A stretch of 63,180 bases of DNA. It comes from Robinsoniella peoriensis (GTDB taxonomy: Bacteria > Bacillota > Clostridia > Lachnospirales > Lachnospiraceae). How positions within the stretch are numbered: position 1 is the stretch's first letter; every line of letters begins with the position of its first letter. Below, piece after piece: positions 1-8,234 of this stretch. The notes under the pieces are model-generated. The model made no database searches. It saw nothing but the letters and a program-made list of their open reading frames with translations, and was not told where the DNA came from. The stretch is taken from positions 18,641-81,820 of the forward strand of contig NZ_JTGN01000013.1 in assembly GCF_000797495.1 (NCBI RefSeq), read 5' to 3'. The position numbers and the translations under genes were made by a program.

Positions 1-144
1 ACGGACAGGAGCTGCCTTTATCCAGGCGTAATAACCGCTTCTGGAAACACCGGCTATGGAACAGAGTTCTTTGGCAGAAAGGGAATTCTCGCTTTGCCGG
101 ATCGTTTGCTGGATAATCTCAAATATACAGGAAGAGTCGTTCAT
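1..144 (-). CDS. IS3-family transposase OrfB, N-terminal part only
   Basis: Only the first 48 codons are in the window. The protein starts MNDSSCIFEIIQQ at 144 and continues with a helix-turn-helix of the HTH_21 type (SLSAKELCSIAGVSRSGYYAW), typical of the N-terminus of IS150/IS3 OrfB just ahead of the DDE integrase core. The DDE catalytic residues would lie to the left of the window. The reading frame is also open upstream of the Met and joins the OrfA frame by a -1 shift, so the active enzyme is probably the OrfAB fusion. No good ribosome binding site precedes the internal ATG, which fits frameshift expression. Confidence 0.8.
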   Translation of the reverse strand, partial: MNDSSCIFEIIQQTIRQSENSLSAKELCSIAGVSRSGYYAWIKAAPVR

Positions 145-155
145 AAGCAGAGCAC

Positions 156-575
156 CTACTTCCTTGTAGTCCTGAGTGAGGAAATTTTTTTTAAGAACTC
201 AACTTCCTGTTTCAGATAATCAACCTCATGCCGAAGCTGTTTTAATTCATCCTTTTCGGATGGCGGCAGATCAGCAGCCGGGGAGACGGAGCTTTGCATC
301 CTGTGAGGGGAATGTCCTTGGTGAAACCCGCCATATTTATCGTACTGTTCCCGAATGTGTCTGGCAATGCTCCATACCCTGCGGTCCCCAAGGACGGCAG
401 GATCATAGCCATGATCTGCGAGGATCTGCCGCGGAATCTCCCCTAACTGGTATTCCGAGTAAAAGATCTCCTTGAACTCCCTGGTAAAGGTTAATTGGAA
501 TTTGGACACCTTGTAGGTGTAAGGATTTTGACGAAGCAGCAGCATTTGTTCATTGGTAAAAGGGTTTTTGGTCAT
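156..575 (-). CDS. IS3-family OrfA (DNA-binding transposase subunit)
   Basis: A protein of 139 residues that recognises IS ends. It carries a basic N-terminal region and ends with a leucine-rich coiled coil (about residues 110-135, KDELKQLRHEVDYLKQEVEFLKK), the usual OrfA multimerisation zipper. The ATG at 575 is preceded by an ideal AGGAGG at a spacing of six bases, so it is preferred over an in-frame codon at 608. The gene ends at a stop just past an A8 run that allows slippage into OrfB. Its sequence is longer at the N-terminus than a minimal HTH_8 OrfA. Assignment to the IS3 family is firm; the subgroup is not. Confidence 0.85.
   Translation of the reverse strand: MTKNPFTNEQMLLLRQNPYTYKVSKFQLTFTREFKEIFYSEYQLGEIPRQILADHGYDPAVLGDRRVWSIARHIREQYDKYGGFHQGHSPHRMQSSVSPAADLPPSEKDELKQLRHEVDYLKQEVEFLKKISSLRTTRK
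185..192 (-). other. Programmed -1 ribosomal frameshift site (A8 run)
   Basis: On the minus strand the orfA codons TTA AAA AAA ATT contain eight consecutive A residues. A -1 slip here enters the OrfB frame, which is open from this point through the OrfB Met at 144 with no stop, giving the junction FLKKNFLTQDYKEVG. IS3-family elements make their transposase this way on A6G or A7 runs. No pseudoknot was modelled. Confidence 0.7.
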
Positions 576-810
576 GGTATTCCTCCTGTTCTTAGATAAG
601 AATACCATAAGCCAAGAGAGGTGTCTAAGCCAAAAGAGGCCTCAGCAATCATCCAAGCCAGTTGTCCCAGAAACAGGGTATACCAGCAAGGCATGTCCAC
701 AATTGGGGTTCTGAAAGGTGAGGGGGTGTCCATTTATATGGAACTAATGGGAAGGGATGTCTAAAAAAATGGGAGCCCCGCTAAATGATGTGTCCACACT
801 TATGGGTACA

Positions 811-1243
811 TTATAAAATACTCAGCTCTGCTCTACGCTTCCTCCGCCCATACCAGTTTCCCACACCCATCTTTCCGAGATAGCATTCGTTGATACAAAG
901 CTGGTTTTCTCAGCAGGTTGGAGACCCTGGGCTGTGGCCGGCCGTTCGTTTTTGGATGTTGCAATATGTGTTTCAGCAGTTCTGTGTGAAATGGATGTGA
1001 CCGGAGTGCTTCTCCCATCGGATTATAAGCGGGCAGTGAGCGTGCCGCCAAAAAGTGCTCCGGGAAGGTTAGAAAATGCCAGTTTACTGTTTGCTGTAGT
1101 ACCAGTTACTCTATATTCAATCACAATACGTACTCTAATGTCAATTACCTTTATAACAAAAATATCTTCCTGATTCAGCCTCATTCCTTCTGAATCAAGA
1201 AGATATTTTGGAAAGCAAAAACACGTTTCCAGAAATTTTCCGA
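811..1243. other. 433-bp stretch without a recognisable gene
   Basis: Between the presumed IS end and the LURP-one-like gene several short open frames exist on both strands, but none has a convincing ribosome binding site or a recognisable domain. A minus-strand frame at 833-1051 is rich in Arg, His and Pro and looks like non-coding or remnant sequence. This may be decayed DNA next to the insertion. Confidence 0.4.
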
Positions 1244-1711
1244 TTATCCTCTGCTGCATTTAGCAGCATCAATCGCCAAAACGATCATCAGACATATCAA
1301 AGCATCTTCATCCTGCTCGATATCCATAACATAGGTATCCGACCAGTTAAACAATTGCTTTTCCACGTGCATAATATGACGCGCACTGCTATATACGTCA
1401 TAATCCCATTCCATAACACTTCCCTGAATTTCCCAGTCATTACATGTCAGATAAAATTTAGGTACAAAAAAGCTTAATTCTTTTTGTATAATTCCAATCT
1501 CATTACCATGAATATACATCCGAAACTTTGGAAGAAAGGTTAATACTTCTTCCCTAATTTCACCAACTTCTTCACCCCGCTGATTATAAATTACCAGACG
1601 ATGTCCCCATGATAGTCTTCCCTCTACCGTAAAAACGGTGTCCTCATATTCATTATAAATATCATAGCTATCCAGCCAGCTGAAAACACGTTGTTTAAAT
1701 AAAAGCTGCAT
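1244..1711 (-). CDS. LURP-one-related (YxjI-type) protein
   Basis: A 155-residue soluble protein that fits the LURP-one-related (LOR/Tubby-like) family: alternating beta strands with motifs such as YEDTVFTVEGRLSWGHRLVIYN in the first half (residues about 24-45) and a final hydrophobic helix (ICLMIVLAIDAA) near the C-terminus, which in this fold sits inside the beta barrel. Bacterial members (e.g. Bacillus YxjI) have no firmly established biochemical role, so function is left open. The start at 1711 has a strong AAAGGAGG ribosome binding site. It stands alone, downstream of the peptide transporter on the same strand, with its own candidate promoter at 1739-1767. Confidence 0.8.
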   Translation of the reverse strand: MQLLFKQRVFSWLDSYDIYNEYEDTVFTVEGRLSWGHRLVIYNQRGEEVGEIREEVLTFLPKFRMYIHGNEIGIIQKELSFFVPKFYLTCNDWEIQGSVMEWDYDVYSSARHIMHVEKQLFNWSDTYVMDIEQDEDALICLMIVLAIDAAKCSRG

Positions 1712-1738
1712 AAGAGAACCTCCTTTGACTTTTGTTTA

Positions 1739-1767
1739 ATTATAACATGATTTTCATGGAGCGTCGA
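1739..1767 (-). promoter_or_regulatory. Candidate sigma-A promoter of the LURP-one-like gene
   Basis: On the minus strand TCGACG (1767-1762) is followed after 17 bases by a perfect TATAAT (1744-1739), placing transcription start shortly before the AAAGGAGG at the gene start. The -35 matches the consensus at four of six bases. Confidence 0.55.
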
Positions 1768-1809
1768 TTGTATTAATTTACTCGTTTCATTTTGTAAATC
1801 CTTTACCCT

Positions 1810-2814
1810 TCAGGCAGAGACTCTTTTACATTCCTCAGGTAGTTTTTCCTTCCCGTCCAATTCCAGGCAGCTTACTCTTCTTCCCTCTGTTTTTTGCATT
1901 TCCGGTTTTTGTGTCTGGCATTCTGCCTTGGCATTTGGACAACGTTTTGCAAAGACACATCCCGTCTGGCTTCTCTTCGTCAACGGCTCTACGATACCTG
2001 GTATATTATAGAGGATTTCTCCTTTTTTTTGGGGTGTGGGTATGGATTCCAGCAGGCCTTTCGTATAGGGATGCATTGGGTTGTGCAAGATTTCTTCTGT
2101 ACTTCCTTCTTCCACAATATTTCCTGCATACATAACAATAATTCTGGAACACAGCTCTTTGACTACGCCCAGATCATGGGAAATAAATAATATAGTGGAC
2201 TTGAATTCCTTATTCAGTTCCCGCAGAAGCTCCAGTATCTGATACTGGATTGTCACATCTAAAGCCGTAGTCGGCTCATCTGCAACGATCAGCTTCGGAT
2301 GATTGATCAGCGCCATGGCGATTACAATTCTCTGTTTCATGCCCCCGGATAATTGATGGGGGTATTCCCGGTAGAGCTTTTCTACCCTGGAGAGTCCAAC
2401 TTTTTTCATCATTTCTTTCGCTTTTACACCGGCATTTCTTTTTTCTCCGGGATGGTGAAGGAGATAGGCTTCCTCTATCTGTTTTCCTACCGTGATCAAT
2501 GGATTCAGCGCGGTCATCGGCTCCTGGAAAATCATTGAGATATCAGCGCCTCTGACACCGCACATCTCCTCCTCCGACAGCTTTAACAAATCGGTATCTC
2601 CCAGACAGATGCAGCCTGCCGATACCCTTGCCGCCTGAGGTAAGAGCCTCATAATTGCCAGGGAGGATAAACTCTTCCCACATCCTGATTCTCCCACCAG
2701 ACCGACAATTTCCCCCTCTTCTGCCTGAAAACTGATGCCATCCAGTGCCTTGTAATAATTATTCTGATTTTTAATTTCTACCGTTAAATCTTCTATCCTT
2801 AATTTTTTATCCAT
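1810..2814 (-). CDS. Peptide ABC transporter ATP-binding protein (DppD/OppD type)
   Basis: Energises import of peptides or related solutes at the inner face of the membrane. The 334-residue protein has Walker A GESGCGKS (about residues 41-48), signature LSGGMKQR, Walker B LIVADEPTTALD and the H-loop, followed by the C-terminal oligopeptide-transporter extension PYTKGLLESIP and a cysteine cluster (GCVFAKRCPNAKAEC) seen in DppD/OppD. The ATG at 2814 has AGGAGGAATAAA directly in front, so an in-frame codon at 2934 was rejected. The usual second ATPase (DppF/OppF) is absent: the next gene downstream is unrelated. The 142 bases before the start, after the permease stop, hold no gene. Confidence 0.92.
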   Translation of the reverse strand: MDKKLRIEDLTVEIKNQNNYYKALDGISFQAEEGEIVGLVGESGCGKSLSSLAIMRLLPQAARVSAGCICLGDTDLLKLSEEEMCGVRGADISMIFQEPMTALNPLITVGKQIEEAYLLHHPGEKRNAGVKAKEMMKKVGLSRVEKLYREYPHQLSGGMKQRIVIAMALINHPKLIVADEPTTALDVTIQYQILELLRELNKEFKSTILFISHDLGVVKELCSRIIVMYAGNIVEEGSTEEILHNPMHPYTKGLLESIPTPQKKGEILYNIPGIVEPLTKRSQTGCVFAKRCPNAKAECQTQKPEMQKTEGRRVSCLELDGKEKLPEECKRVSA

Positions 2815-2956
2815 TTTATTCCTCCTGCTTGTTGCTGAAATTGCACCGCTGCCGGCCACTGAGCAAATGTTTCGGATTCTCCGGTACGGACAGCCGGGTG
2901 TATTGGCTAAAATCTGCGTCAGGTGTTCATACACGAAGCCTGGCAGATTGCAGTTA

Positions 2957-3772
2957 CTAGCTGCGGCAATCCGTTATATCCCGGATTCCGTCTCCCAACA
3001 GGTTAAATCCTAATACCATAATGGTAATCATGACACCGGGTACGACGGCATACCAGGGGTTGGTCAGCAGATATCCCTGGGCTTCAAACAGCATCTTTCC
3101 CCAGCTGGCATCGGGCGGCTGTATTCCAAGCCCCAGATAGCTTAATCCAGCTTCAGATAAGACTGCACTTGAAAATCCAAGAGATGCCGTAACAATCAGT
3201 GAGGATACGACATTGGGTAATATATGTATAAACATTATCCGGAGATTCGATGCCCCCCTCGTCCGCGCTGCTTTGATATAATCCATTTCCTTTATCTGCA
3301 TAAATCCGCTTCGGGTCATCCGGCAGAACCTGGGAATCGCCATGATTCCAAGTGCCGCTGCGGTATTCAGTATCCCGCTTCCAAATATTGTGATAAATAC
3401 CAGCGCCAGGATTACCCCTGGAAATGCCATTTTTGCATCCATGATTAACATGATGATCTTGTCAATCCATCCCTGGAAATATCCTGCAGCCGCACCCAGT
3501 ATTACACCGATTGCCATTCCGATTGCTACTGCCGTGAATCCCACCAGAAATGCTGTCTGAGACCCCTTTACAATACGGCTGAAAATATCTCTGCCAAAAT
3601 TATCGGTTCCCAGAAGATGGGCAGCCGATGGTCCCTGAAAGCTGTTTAAAGTATCCATCTCATTCGGATCGTAGGGCAGGTAGATGAAACTTAGCAGCAG
3701 AAGCAGTCCCAAAAATGCGACCATACCTAATCCTATCATAAAATTCTTATTATTTCTGCATTTTTTCCACAT
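2957..3772 (-). CDS. Peptide ABC transporter permease (DppC/OppC type)
   Basis: Second membrane subunit of the importer. An N-terminal helix is followed by the TM_PBP1-type permease domain with five further hydrophobic segments and the EAA loop near GFMQIKEMDYIKAARTRGAS (around residues 155-175) that contacts the ATPase. The C-terminal region (SYLGLGIQPPDASWGKML) is characteristic of the DppC branch. A GTG at 3781 directly follows the dppB-like stop, but the ATG at 3772 has better spacing to the AGG element, so it is preferred; the difference is three residues. Translationally coupled to the upstream permease gene. Confidence 0.92.
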   Translation of the reverse strand: MWKKCRNNKNFMIGLGMVAFLGLLLLLSFIYLPYDPNEMDTLNSFQGPSAAHLLGTDNFGRDIFSRIVKGSQTAFLVGFTAVAIGMAIGVILGAAAGYFQGWIDKIIMLIMDAKMAFPGVILALVFITIFGSGILNTAAALGIMAIPRFCRMTRSGFMQIKEMDYIKAARTRGASNLRIMFIHILPNVVSSLIVTASLGFSSAVLSEAGLSYLGLGIQPPDASWGKMLFEAQGYLLTNPWYAVVPGVMITIMVLGFNLLGDGIRDITDCRS

Positions 3773-3781
3773 ATCAGCCAC

Positions 3782-4723
3782 CTACTCCAAACGAATTCTG
3801 GGATCCACTGCCATATACAGCAGATCTACCACCAGATTAATCACAATCACCATAAACGCAAGATAAAATACCAGCCCCTGGACCAGAGGAAAATCCCGGT
3901 TTCCTACTCCTGAGGTAATAAGATGTCCGATTCCCGGCAAATTGAAAACATTTTCAACAATAATGCTGCCGCCCAGTACATCCACAACGGTCATTCCGAG
4001 AATTGTAATGGTAGGAAGCAGGGCATTTTTCAATACATGACGGTAGAGTACTCTCTTTTGTGTGGCACCTTTGCTTCTTGCCGTCCTGACATAATCCAGG
4101 TTCATTTGATCCAACAGGGTATTTTTCAGATAGCGGATAACCACTGCCGATGTACCAATGGCGATAGCCACCGATGGCAGGATAAGAGACCGGATGCATC
4201 CCAGCGGGTCTTCTGAAAATGGAATAAAATCTCCCGAAGGCAGCACCTGAAGTGTAACAGCAAATAGCATAATCAGCAAAATCCCCAGCCAGAAGGACGG
4301 GACTGCCACACCGATCTGTGTTAAAAAAGACAGAAACAAAGCTGATTTTTTGTTATTGTTTTTAGCCAGAAATATAGCGATTGGAATCACGGTAACCACC
4401 GTAATCAGCAGCGAAAAAACCGTTAAGGAAATGGTAACCGGAAGACTGCTCTTTAACAGATCCCCCACAGGAACCTGATAACGGATAGAATCTCCAAGAT
4501 CTCCCCGGAATAAATCCCCGATCCAGTTCACATACCGCTCACCAAGAGGCAGATCCAGTCCTAACTGCTTTTCAAGGGCCTGTGCCTGGAGCGGATCTGC
4601 ATCCACTCCAAGTATCACATCCACCGGATTTCCAGGAAGTATCTGAAAGACGCCAAAGGTCAGTAAAGATATAACAAATAACGTACATACCATGGTAACT
4701 ATTTTTTTCAAAACGTATTTCAT
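3782..4723 (-). CDS. Peptide ABC transporter permease (DppB/OppB type)
   Basis: First membrane subunit of the importer. The 313-residue protein has an N-terminal helix, the DppB-type extracytoplasmic segment (LPGNPVDVILGVDADPLQAQ), and five further membrane helices with the EAA loop (LDYVRTARSKGATQKRVLYRHVLKNALLP). The ATG at 4723 sits behind AGGAGGTAATTTTG; an in-frame TTG one codon earlier is also possible. It follows the binding protein gene by 22 bases and abuts the next permease gene, consistent with one transcript. Confidence 0.93.
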   Translation of the reverse strand: MKYVLKKIVTMVCTLFVISLLTFGVFQILPGNPVDVILGVDADPLQAQALEKQLGLDLPLGERYVNWIGDLFRGDLGDSIRYQVPVGDLLKSSLPVTISLTVFSLLITVVTVIPIAIFLAKNNNKKSALFLSFLTQIGVAVPSFWLGILLIMLFAVTLQVLPSGDFIPFSEDPLGCIRSLILPSVAIAIGTSAVVIRYLKNTLLDQMNLDYVRTARSKGATQKRVLYRHVLKNALLPTITILGMTVVDVLGGSIIVENVFNLPGIGHLITSGVGNRDFPLVQGLVFYLAFMVIVINLVVDLLYMAVDPRIRLE

Positions 4724-4745
4724 CAAAATTACCTCCTGGTATCCC

Positions 4746-6389
4746 CTATTTTGTCAGGCTGATACTGCTCATATCCAAAAACGTAACCGGATAATTTTTC
4801 ATTCCCTGTACACTTTTTGAGGTAGCATAGATGACATCCGGGTCCTGGATATAGACTGCCGCTGCCTGGTCTACCAATAACTGCTGACATTCCTTAAATA
4901 ATTCTACTCTTTTTGCCTCGTCCGTGGATACTGCCGCCTGGTGAATCAGCTCATCGTACTGAGGATCGGAAAATTTAAAATAATTCTTATCATATGCGGA
5001 ATCAAAACGGTTGAGAAAATCGTTCGGATCCAGTTTTCCGCTGTGTCCGATAATTGTTGCTTCATAATTTGCCTTACCATAAACGGTATCCAGCCACTGC
5101 GCCCACTCGATCAGCTGAATGTCAGCTTCAATACCTATTTTGCTCAATTGGTTTTTAATCACCTGGGCGGTATCTACATGGGTCTGGTAATTAGATGGTA
5201 CGGTAATGGTCATTTTAAATCCATTTTCATATCCCGCTTCTTTTAAGAGTGTCTTCGCCTTTTCGATGTCCGTGTTATAACAATTTTTCAAATCCGTATT
5301 AAAATAAGTGCTCATACTGGGGCTTAAGAAGGAATCTACTTTCGTTCCGTTGCCATTTACCACCGTATTGATGATCTCTTCTTTATTTACAGCATAATTG
5401 ATAGCCTGTCTTACTTTTACGTCATTAAATGGTTCCACGCTGTTATTCAGCGCCATGAGCTGCACCATATTCTGTGGCCCCTGTACAATATTGTAATCAT
5501 TTTTCAGTGCTTCCACATTCTTTGCATCCACAGAGGTAATATCCAGATCCCCGGATTTCAGCCCCATAAGGCGCGCATTTGCATCCGTCATAATCTTAAA
5601 TTCTACTTTGTCAATAACCGGCATCCGCTCTTTGATGGTACTGTATTCCGGATATTTTTCTAAAATAACTTTCTGGCCCTGTATGTATTCCACAAATTTA
5701 AATGGTCCGGTACCAACTGGTTTTGTGCTGTTCTGGGTATAGTCTTTTTCTACGATAGATATAGTAGCTTTCGATAAAAATCCTGCATTTTTTTCTTTTA
5801 GAATAAGATTTACACTGTAATCATCCGGAGTTTCAACCGATGCCAGCAGCTGGTTCAAAGTTTCATTCAATGGTGCCTCCCCATTTAAACCGGCGAGCTT
5901 TTCATAAGTATATTTCACATCTTTGGATGTAAAATCCGCTCCGTCGTGGAATTTTATTCCCTGTTTCAGTTTGAAGCTGTAGGTAAGCCCATCTTCAGAG
6001 ATATCATAGGTCTCCGACAAAGCAGGGATGAATTCTCCTTTTTCATTAAATCCCAGTAAACCTTCAAACACATTCATCATGATTGCAGATGTATCCGTTG
6101 CAGAAGAAAGCATCGGATCTAAATTATCCGGCTCGGATCCAACCGATACCTTCACGGTTCCTCCAGCTGCAGATGTCTTTTCAGCTTCTGCACCGGCATT
6201 CTGGCTGTCAGCTTCTGCACCGGCATTCTGGCTGTCAGCTTCTGCTGCAGCAGATTCTCCTGTTTGTCCTGCTTCCGTAACTGTAGTGTTATCCGCCTCT
6301 GCCTTGCCTTGAGAACTGCCGCAGCCAGCTGCTGATGCAGCGATAACTGCTGCTAATGTAAACACCATTAATTTCTTTAATCCTCTCAT
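4746..6389 (-). CDS. Solute-binding lipoprotein of a peptide-type ABC importer (SBP_bac_5)
   Basis: Captures the substrate outside the cell and delivers it to the DppBC-like permeases. The 547-residue precursor has a lipoprotein signal peptide ending AASAAGC with Cys about residue 23, then a low-complexity linker rich in Ala, Glu, Asn and Ser, then a family 5 binding domain (GGTVKVSVGSEPDNLDP near residue 77; KFHDGADFTSKDVKYTYEKL is the family signature region). The linker contains an exact 27-bp tandem duplication (6184-6237). Strong AAAGGAG before the ATG. Ligand cannot be predicted; family members bind peptides, glutathione, nickel or glycans. Confidence 0.93.
   Translation of the reverse strand: MRGLKKLMVFTLAAVIAASAAGCGSSQGKAEADNTTVTEAGQTGESAAAEADSQNAGAEADSQNAGAEAEKTSAAGGTVKVSVGSEPDNLDPMLSSATDTSAIMMNVFEGLLGFNEKGEFIPALSETYDISEDGLTYSFKLKQGIKFHDGADFTSKDVKYTYEKLAGLNGEAPLNETLNQLLASVETPDDYSVNLILKEKNAGFLSKATISIVEKDYTQNSTKPVGTGPFKFVEYIQGQKVILEKYPEYSTIKERMPVIDKVEFKIMTDANARLMGLKSGDLDITSVDAKNVEALKNDYNIVQGPQNMVQLMALNNSVEPFNDVKVRQAINYAVNKEEIINTVVNGNGTKVDSFLSPSMSTYFNTDLKNCYNTDIEKAKTLLKEAGYENGFKMTITVPSNYQTHVDTAQVIKNQLSKIGIEADIQLIEWAQWLDTVYGKANYEATIIGHSGKLDPNDFLNRFDSAYDKNYFKFSDPQYDELIHQAAVSTDEAKRVELFKECQQLLVDQAAAVYIQDPDVIYATSKSVQGMKNYPVTFLDMSSISLTK
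6184..6237. repeat. 27-bp tandem duplication in the lipoprotein linker
   Basis: Two exact copies of a 27-base unit (6184-6210 and 6211-6237) encode the repeated peptide ADSQNAGAE in the linker between the lipidated Cys and the binding domain. It keeps the frame, so copy-number change would alter linker length only. Confidence 0.9.
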
Positions 6390-6441
6390 AATTGCTCCTT
6401 TCGTACCTTAACGTACTGTCTGTACTATCTGTACTATCTGT

Positions 6442-7284
6442 TCAATCGGCTTCATTCCGGTTATCTCCAGTCAAATATCCCAGCCCACCGCGGGGTATCT
6501 GATCCTCGCGGCAGTCTCCAAATGATCCCCAGGCGTTTTTGCATGGCTCTTTGCTCACGGGAATATTCAGACGCATGCCCGGCTCTGCCAGAATAATATT
6601 ACCCTGATATACTTTTTCTGCTTCTTCCTGCAGGTTTCGGATTTCCCCATAATGAGGAAAATGAGTCAGGCATAAACCAGATACTTCTGCCTTCACCGCC
6701 ACTTCCCCGGCCTCGCTGGAGCACATATGTCCCCAGACATCTCCTTTTTGACAGGCATACAGTGAAGCTTCGCATAATAATAAATCAGCTTTTCCTGCAA
6801 ACTCCGCCAACCCATCGTAATAATTCGTATCACCCGAATATACCAGCACGCCTTCTGACCTGCCTTTAGTCTTTACGGCATAGGAAGGGATCTCATGCTG
6901 ATTCAGGTTCACTTCAAATTCCAGGTCCCCGATTTGAAAATGGGGCTGGTTCTCATAACTGTATCCTTTGCAGTAATTCTCATATGACAGCTTATTCTCA
7001 TTTCCGGGCCCCCACGCTGCAAAATCTTTCCTGCGCCTGCCGGTTAGGATATCCAGCATCACCGCATATTGCAGGCATCCCAGGTCTGCACAGTGGTCAG
7101 GATGATAGTGGGTGAGAACCACCCCGTCTAACTCCTTTAAATCTATCACATTTTGTAACCGGGATAATACACCGCTCCCGCAATCCAGAAGAACTCTGGT
7201 ATTCCCTTCTTCCAGGAGATAACCGGAAGTTGCTCCATTTTTCACGGGATATGCTCCGTGGCAGCCTATGATTGTCAGTTTCAT
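6442..7284 (-). CDS. Metallo-beta-lactamase-fold hydrolase (RNase Z / YhfI-like)
   Basis: A 280-residue predicted zinc hydrolase. It starts with the family pattern TIIGCHGAYP, carries the metal motif THYHPDHCADLG (about residues 58-69, HxHxDH), a further aspartate in YSGDTNYYDG and a late histidine in CLTHFPHYG. This arrangement is that of the small ElaC/YhfI-type hydrolases that act on phosphodiesters or cyclic substrates. The start overlaps the stop of the RpiR regulator gene by four bases and precedes the binding-protein gene, so it is probably co-transcribed with the importer and may act on the imported compound; the substrate is unknown. AAAGGAAC ribosome binding site. Confidence 0.88.
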   Translation of the reverse strand: MKLTIIGCHGAYPVKNGATSGYLLEEGNTRVLLDCGSGVLSRLQNVIDLKELDGVVLTHYHPDHCADLGCLQYAVMLDILTGRRRKDFAAWGPGNENKLSYENYCKGYSYENQPHFQIGDLEFEVNLNQHEIPSYAVKTKGRSEGVLVYSGDTNYYDGLAEFAGKADLLLCEASLYACQKGDVWGHMCSSEAGEVAVKAEVSGLCLTHFPHYGEIRNLQEEAEKVYQGNIILAEPGMRLNIPVSKEPCKNAWGSFGDCREDQIPRGGLGYLTGDNRNEAD

Positions 7285-8144
7285 ATGTTCCTTTCCATAC
7301 AGTTTTCATAGATCATCTCTGTACTTTTTACATTACTCTTAATTCTTTCTTTGTCCAGGCTGACCAGTTTTACCACCAGTGCCTGCGCAAGTGTAAATAC
7401 CGACGAATAAGAATCCAGAAAAAACACGGATTCCGTAGCGGCATAATACGATATATCAGCCGCTTTCGCAAATGGTGACAGGCTGCAGTCTGTAAATGCA
7501 AGAATGGTGACTCCCTTTTCTCTGGCGAGGTTTGCTGCAGACAGGGTTCTCTTACAATACCGCTGGAAGCCCACCAGAATCATCACATCGCCCTCTTTCA
7601 TAAATGCAATGTGCTCATAATAATTGGACAGATTCAGATGCGTGGCATTTCCCAGAAGGTAATTCAATACAAAATGCAGATAGGAGGATACTCCCAGTCC
7701 CATTTTGTCACCCATAATCCAGATTCTCCCGGCATTTGCAATTTCCTTTGCCCCCCGTTTCAACTCATCTTTTTCATTCAAACGAAGGGTATTGGACAGG
7801 TTTGCTGCTTCCATATGCCAGTATTCTTCCAGCCAGCTTTCCTGGTCCGTGTTATTTTTCAGCTCCAGATTCACCAGTGCCCGGTTTTTCATCAGATTTT
7901 CTTTTACACTGTTTTTCATCTCCAGAAAGCTTTCATATCCCAGTCTTCCAGCCAATCTATGTATCGTAGCCTCACTGACTTTTGACTGTTCTCCCACCTC
8001 TTTAGCCGTCATCACGCAGATATTTTCCCAGTTTTTCTTCATATAAATAGCTGCCTGCTGCTGTGTATCCGTCAGCTGCTCAAACTGGTCATCAATCCTT
8101 TCGTACAGATTCCTGCCCTTCTTTTCCATTTGCTTTTCTTTCAT
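7281..8144 (-). CDS. RpiR/MurR-family transcriptional regulator
   Basis: A 287-residue regulator with an N-terminal RpiR-type HTH (VGEQSKVSEATIHRLAGRLGYESFLEMKN region, about residues 50-80) and a C-terminal SIS sugar-isomerase-like domain (IWIMGDKMGLGVSSYLHFVLNYLL; VTILAFTDCSLSPFAKAADI) that usually binds a phosphosugar effector. As first gene of the cluster it probably controls the hydrolase and importer genes, which follow with a four-base overlap. Effector unknown; a phosphosugar is expected from the family. The ATG has AAGGGAG, immediately downstream of a strong inverted repeat (8159-8196). Confidence 0.9.
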   Translation of the reverse strand: MKEKQMEKKGRNLYERIDDQFEQLTDTQQQAAIYMKKNWENICVMTAKEVGEQSKVSEATIHRLAGRLGYESFLEMKNSVKENLMKNRALVNLELKNNTDQESWLEEYWHMEAANLSNTLRLNEKDELKRGAKEIANAGRIWIMGDKMGLGVSSYLHFVLNYLLGNATHLNLSNYYEHIAFMKEGDVMILVGFQRYCKRTLSAANLAREKGVTILAFTDCSLSPFAKAADISYYAATESVFFLDSYSSVFTLAQALVVKLVSLDKERIKSNVKSTEMIYENCMERNI

Positions 8145-8158
8145 AATCCACTCCCTTT

Positions 8159-8196
8159 ACCGGAAGGTCCTAAAACAGAGTTTCCGGCCTTCCGGT
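8159..8196. promoter_or_regulatory. Inverted repeat upstream of the RpiR regulator gene
   Basis: Arms ACCGGAAGGTC (8159-8169) and GGCCTTCCGGT (8186-8196) pair along 11 positions with one G-U, around a 16-base loop. On the minus strand the stem ends right at the regulator's ribosome binding site and has no T-run after it. It could be a regulator operator, a leader hairpin masking translation, or, read on the plus strand, a weak terminator; the first two fit its position best. Confidence 0.5.
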
Positions 8197-8234
8197 ATTT
8201 ATTTAAATTTTCGATCCTATACTAATCATAAATT

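Larger units (their letters stand above)
1..810 (-). mobile_element. IS3-family insertion sequence, partial (runs off left edge)
   Basis: OrfA lies at 156-575 and the start of OrfB at 1-144 on the minus strand, linked by an A-run frameshift site, which is the classic IS3-family layout. The probable outer end is near 810, where the minus strand begins TGTACCCATAAGTGTGGACA; IS3-family ends normally start with TG. Sub-terminal sequences resembling this end (TGTCCATTTATATGG near 727 and TGTCCACAATTGGGG near 695) recur before orfA. The other end lies outside the window, so the terminal inverted repeat and any target duplication cannot be confirmed. The boundary is an inference. Confidence 0.75.

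Noticed and set aside
833..1259. Overlapping minus-strand open frames of 72 and 78 codons
   Set aside because: No ribosome binding site, no recognisable domain, odd residue composition, and two different frames over the same bases.
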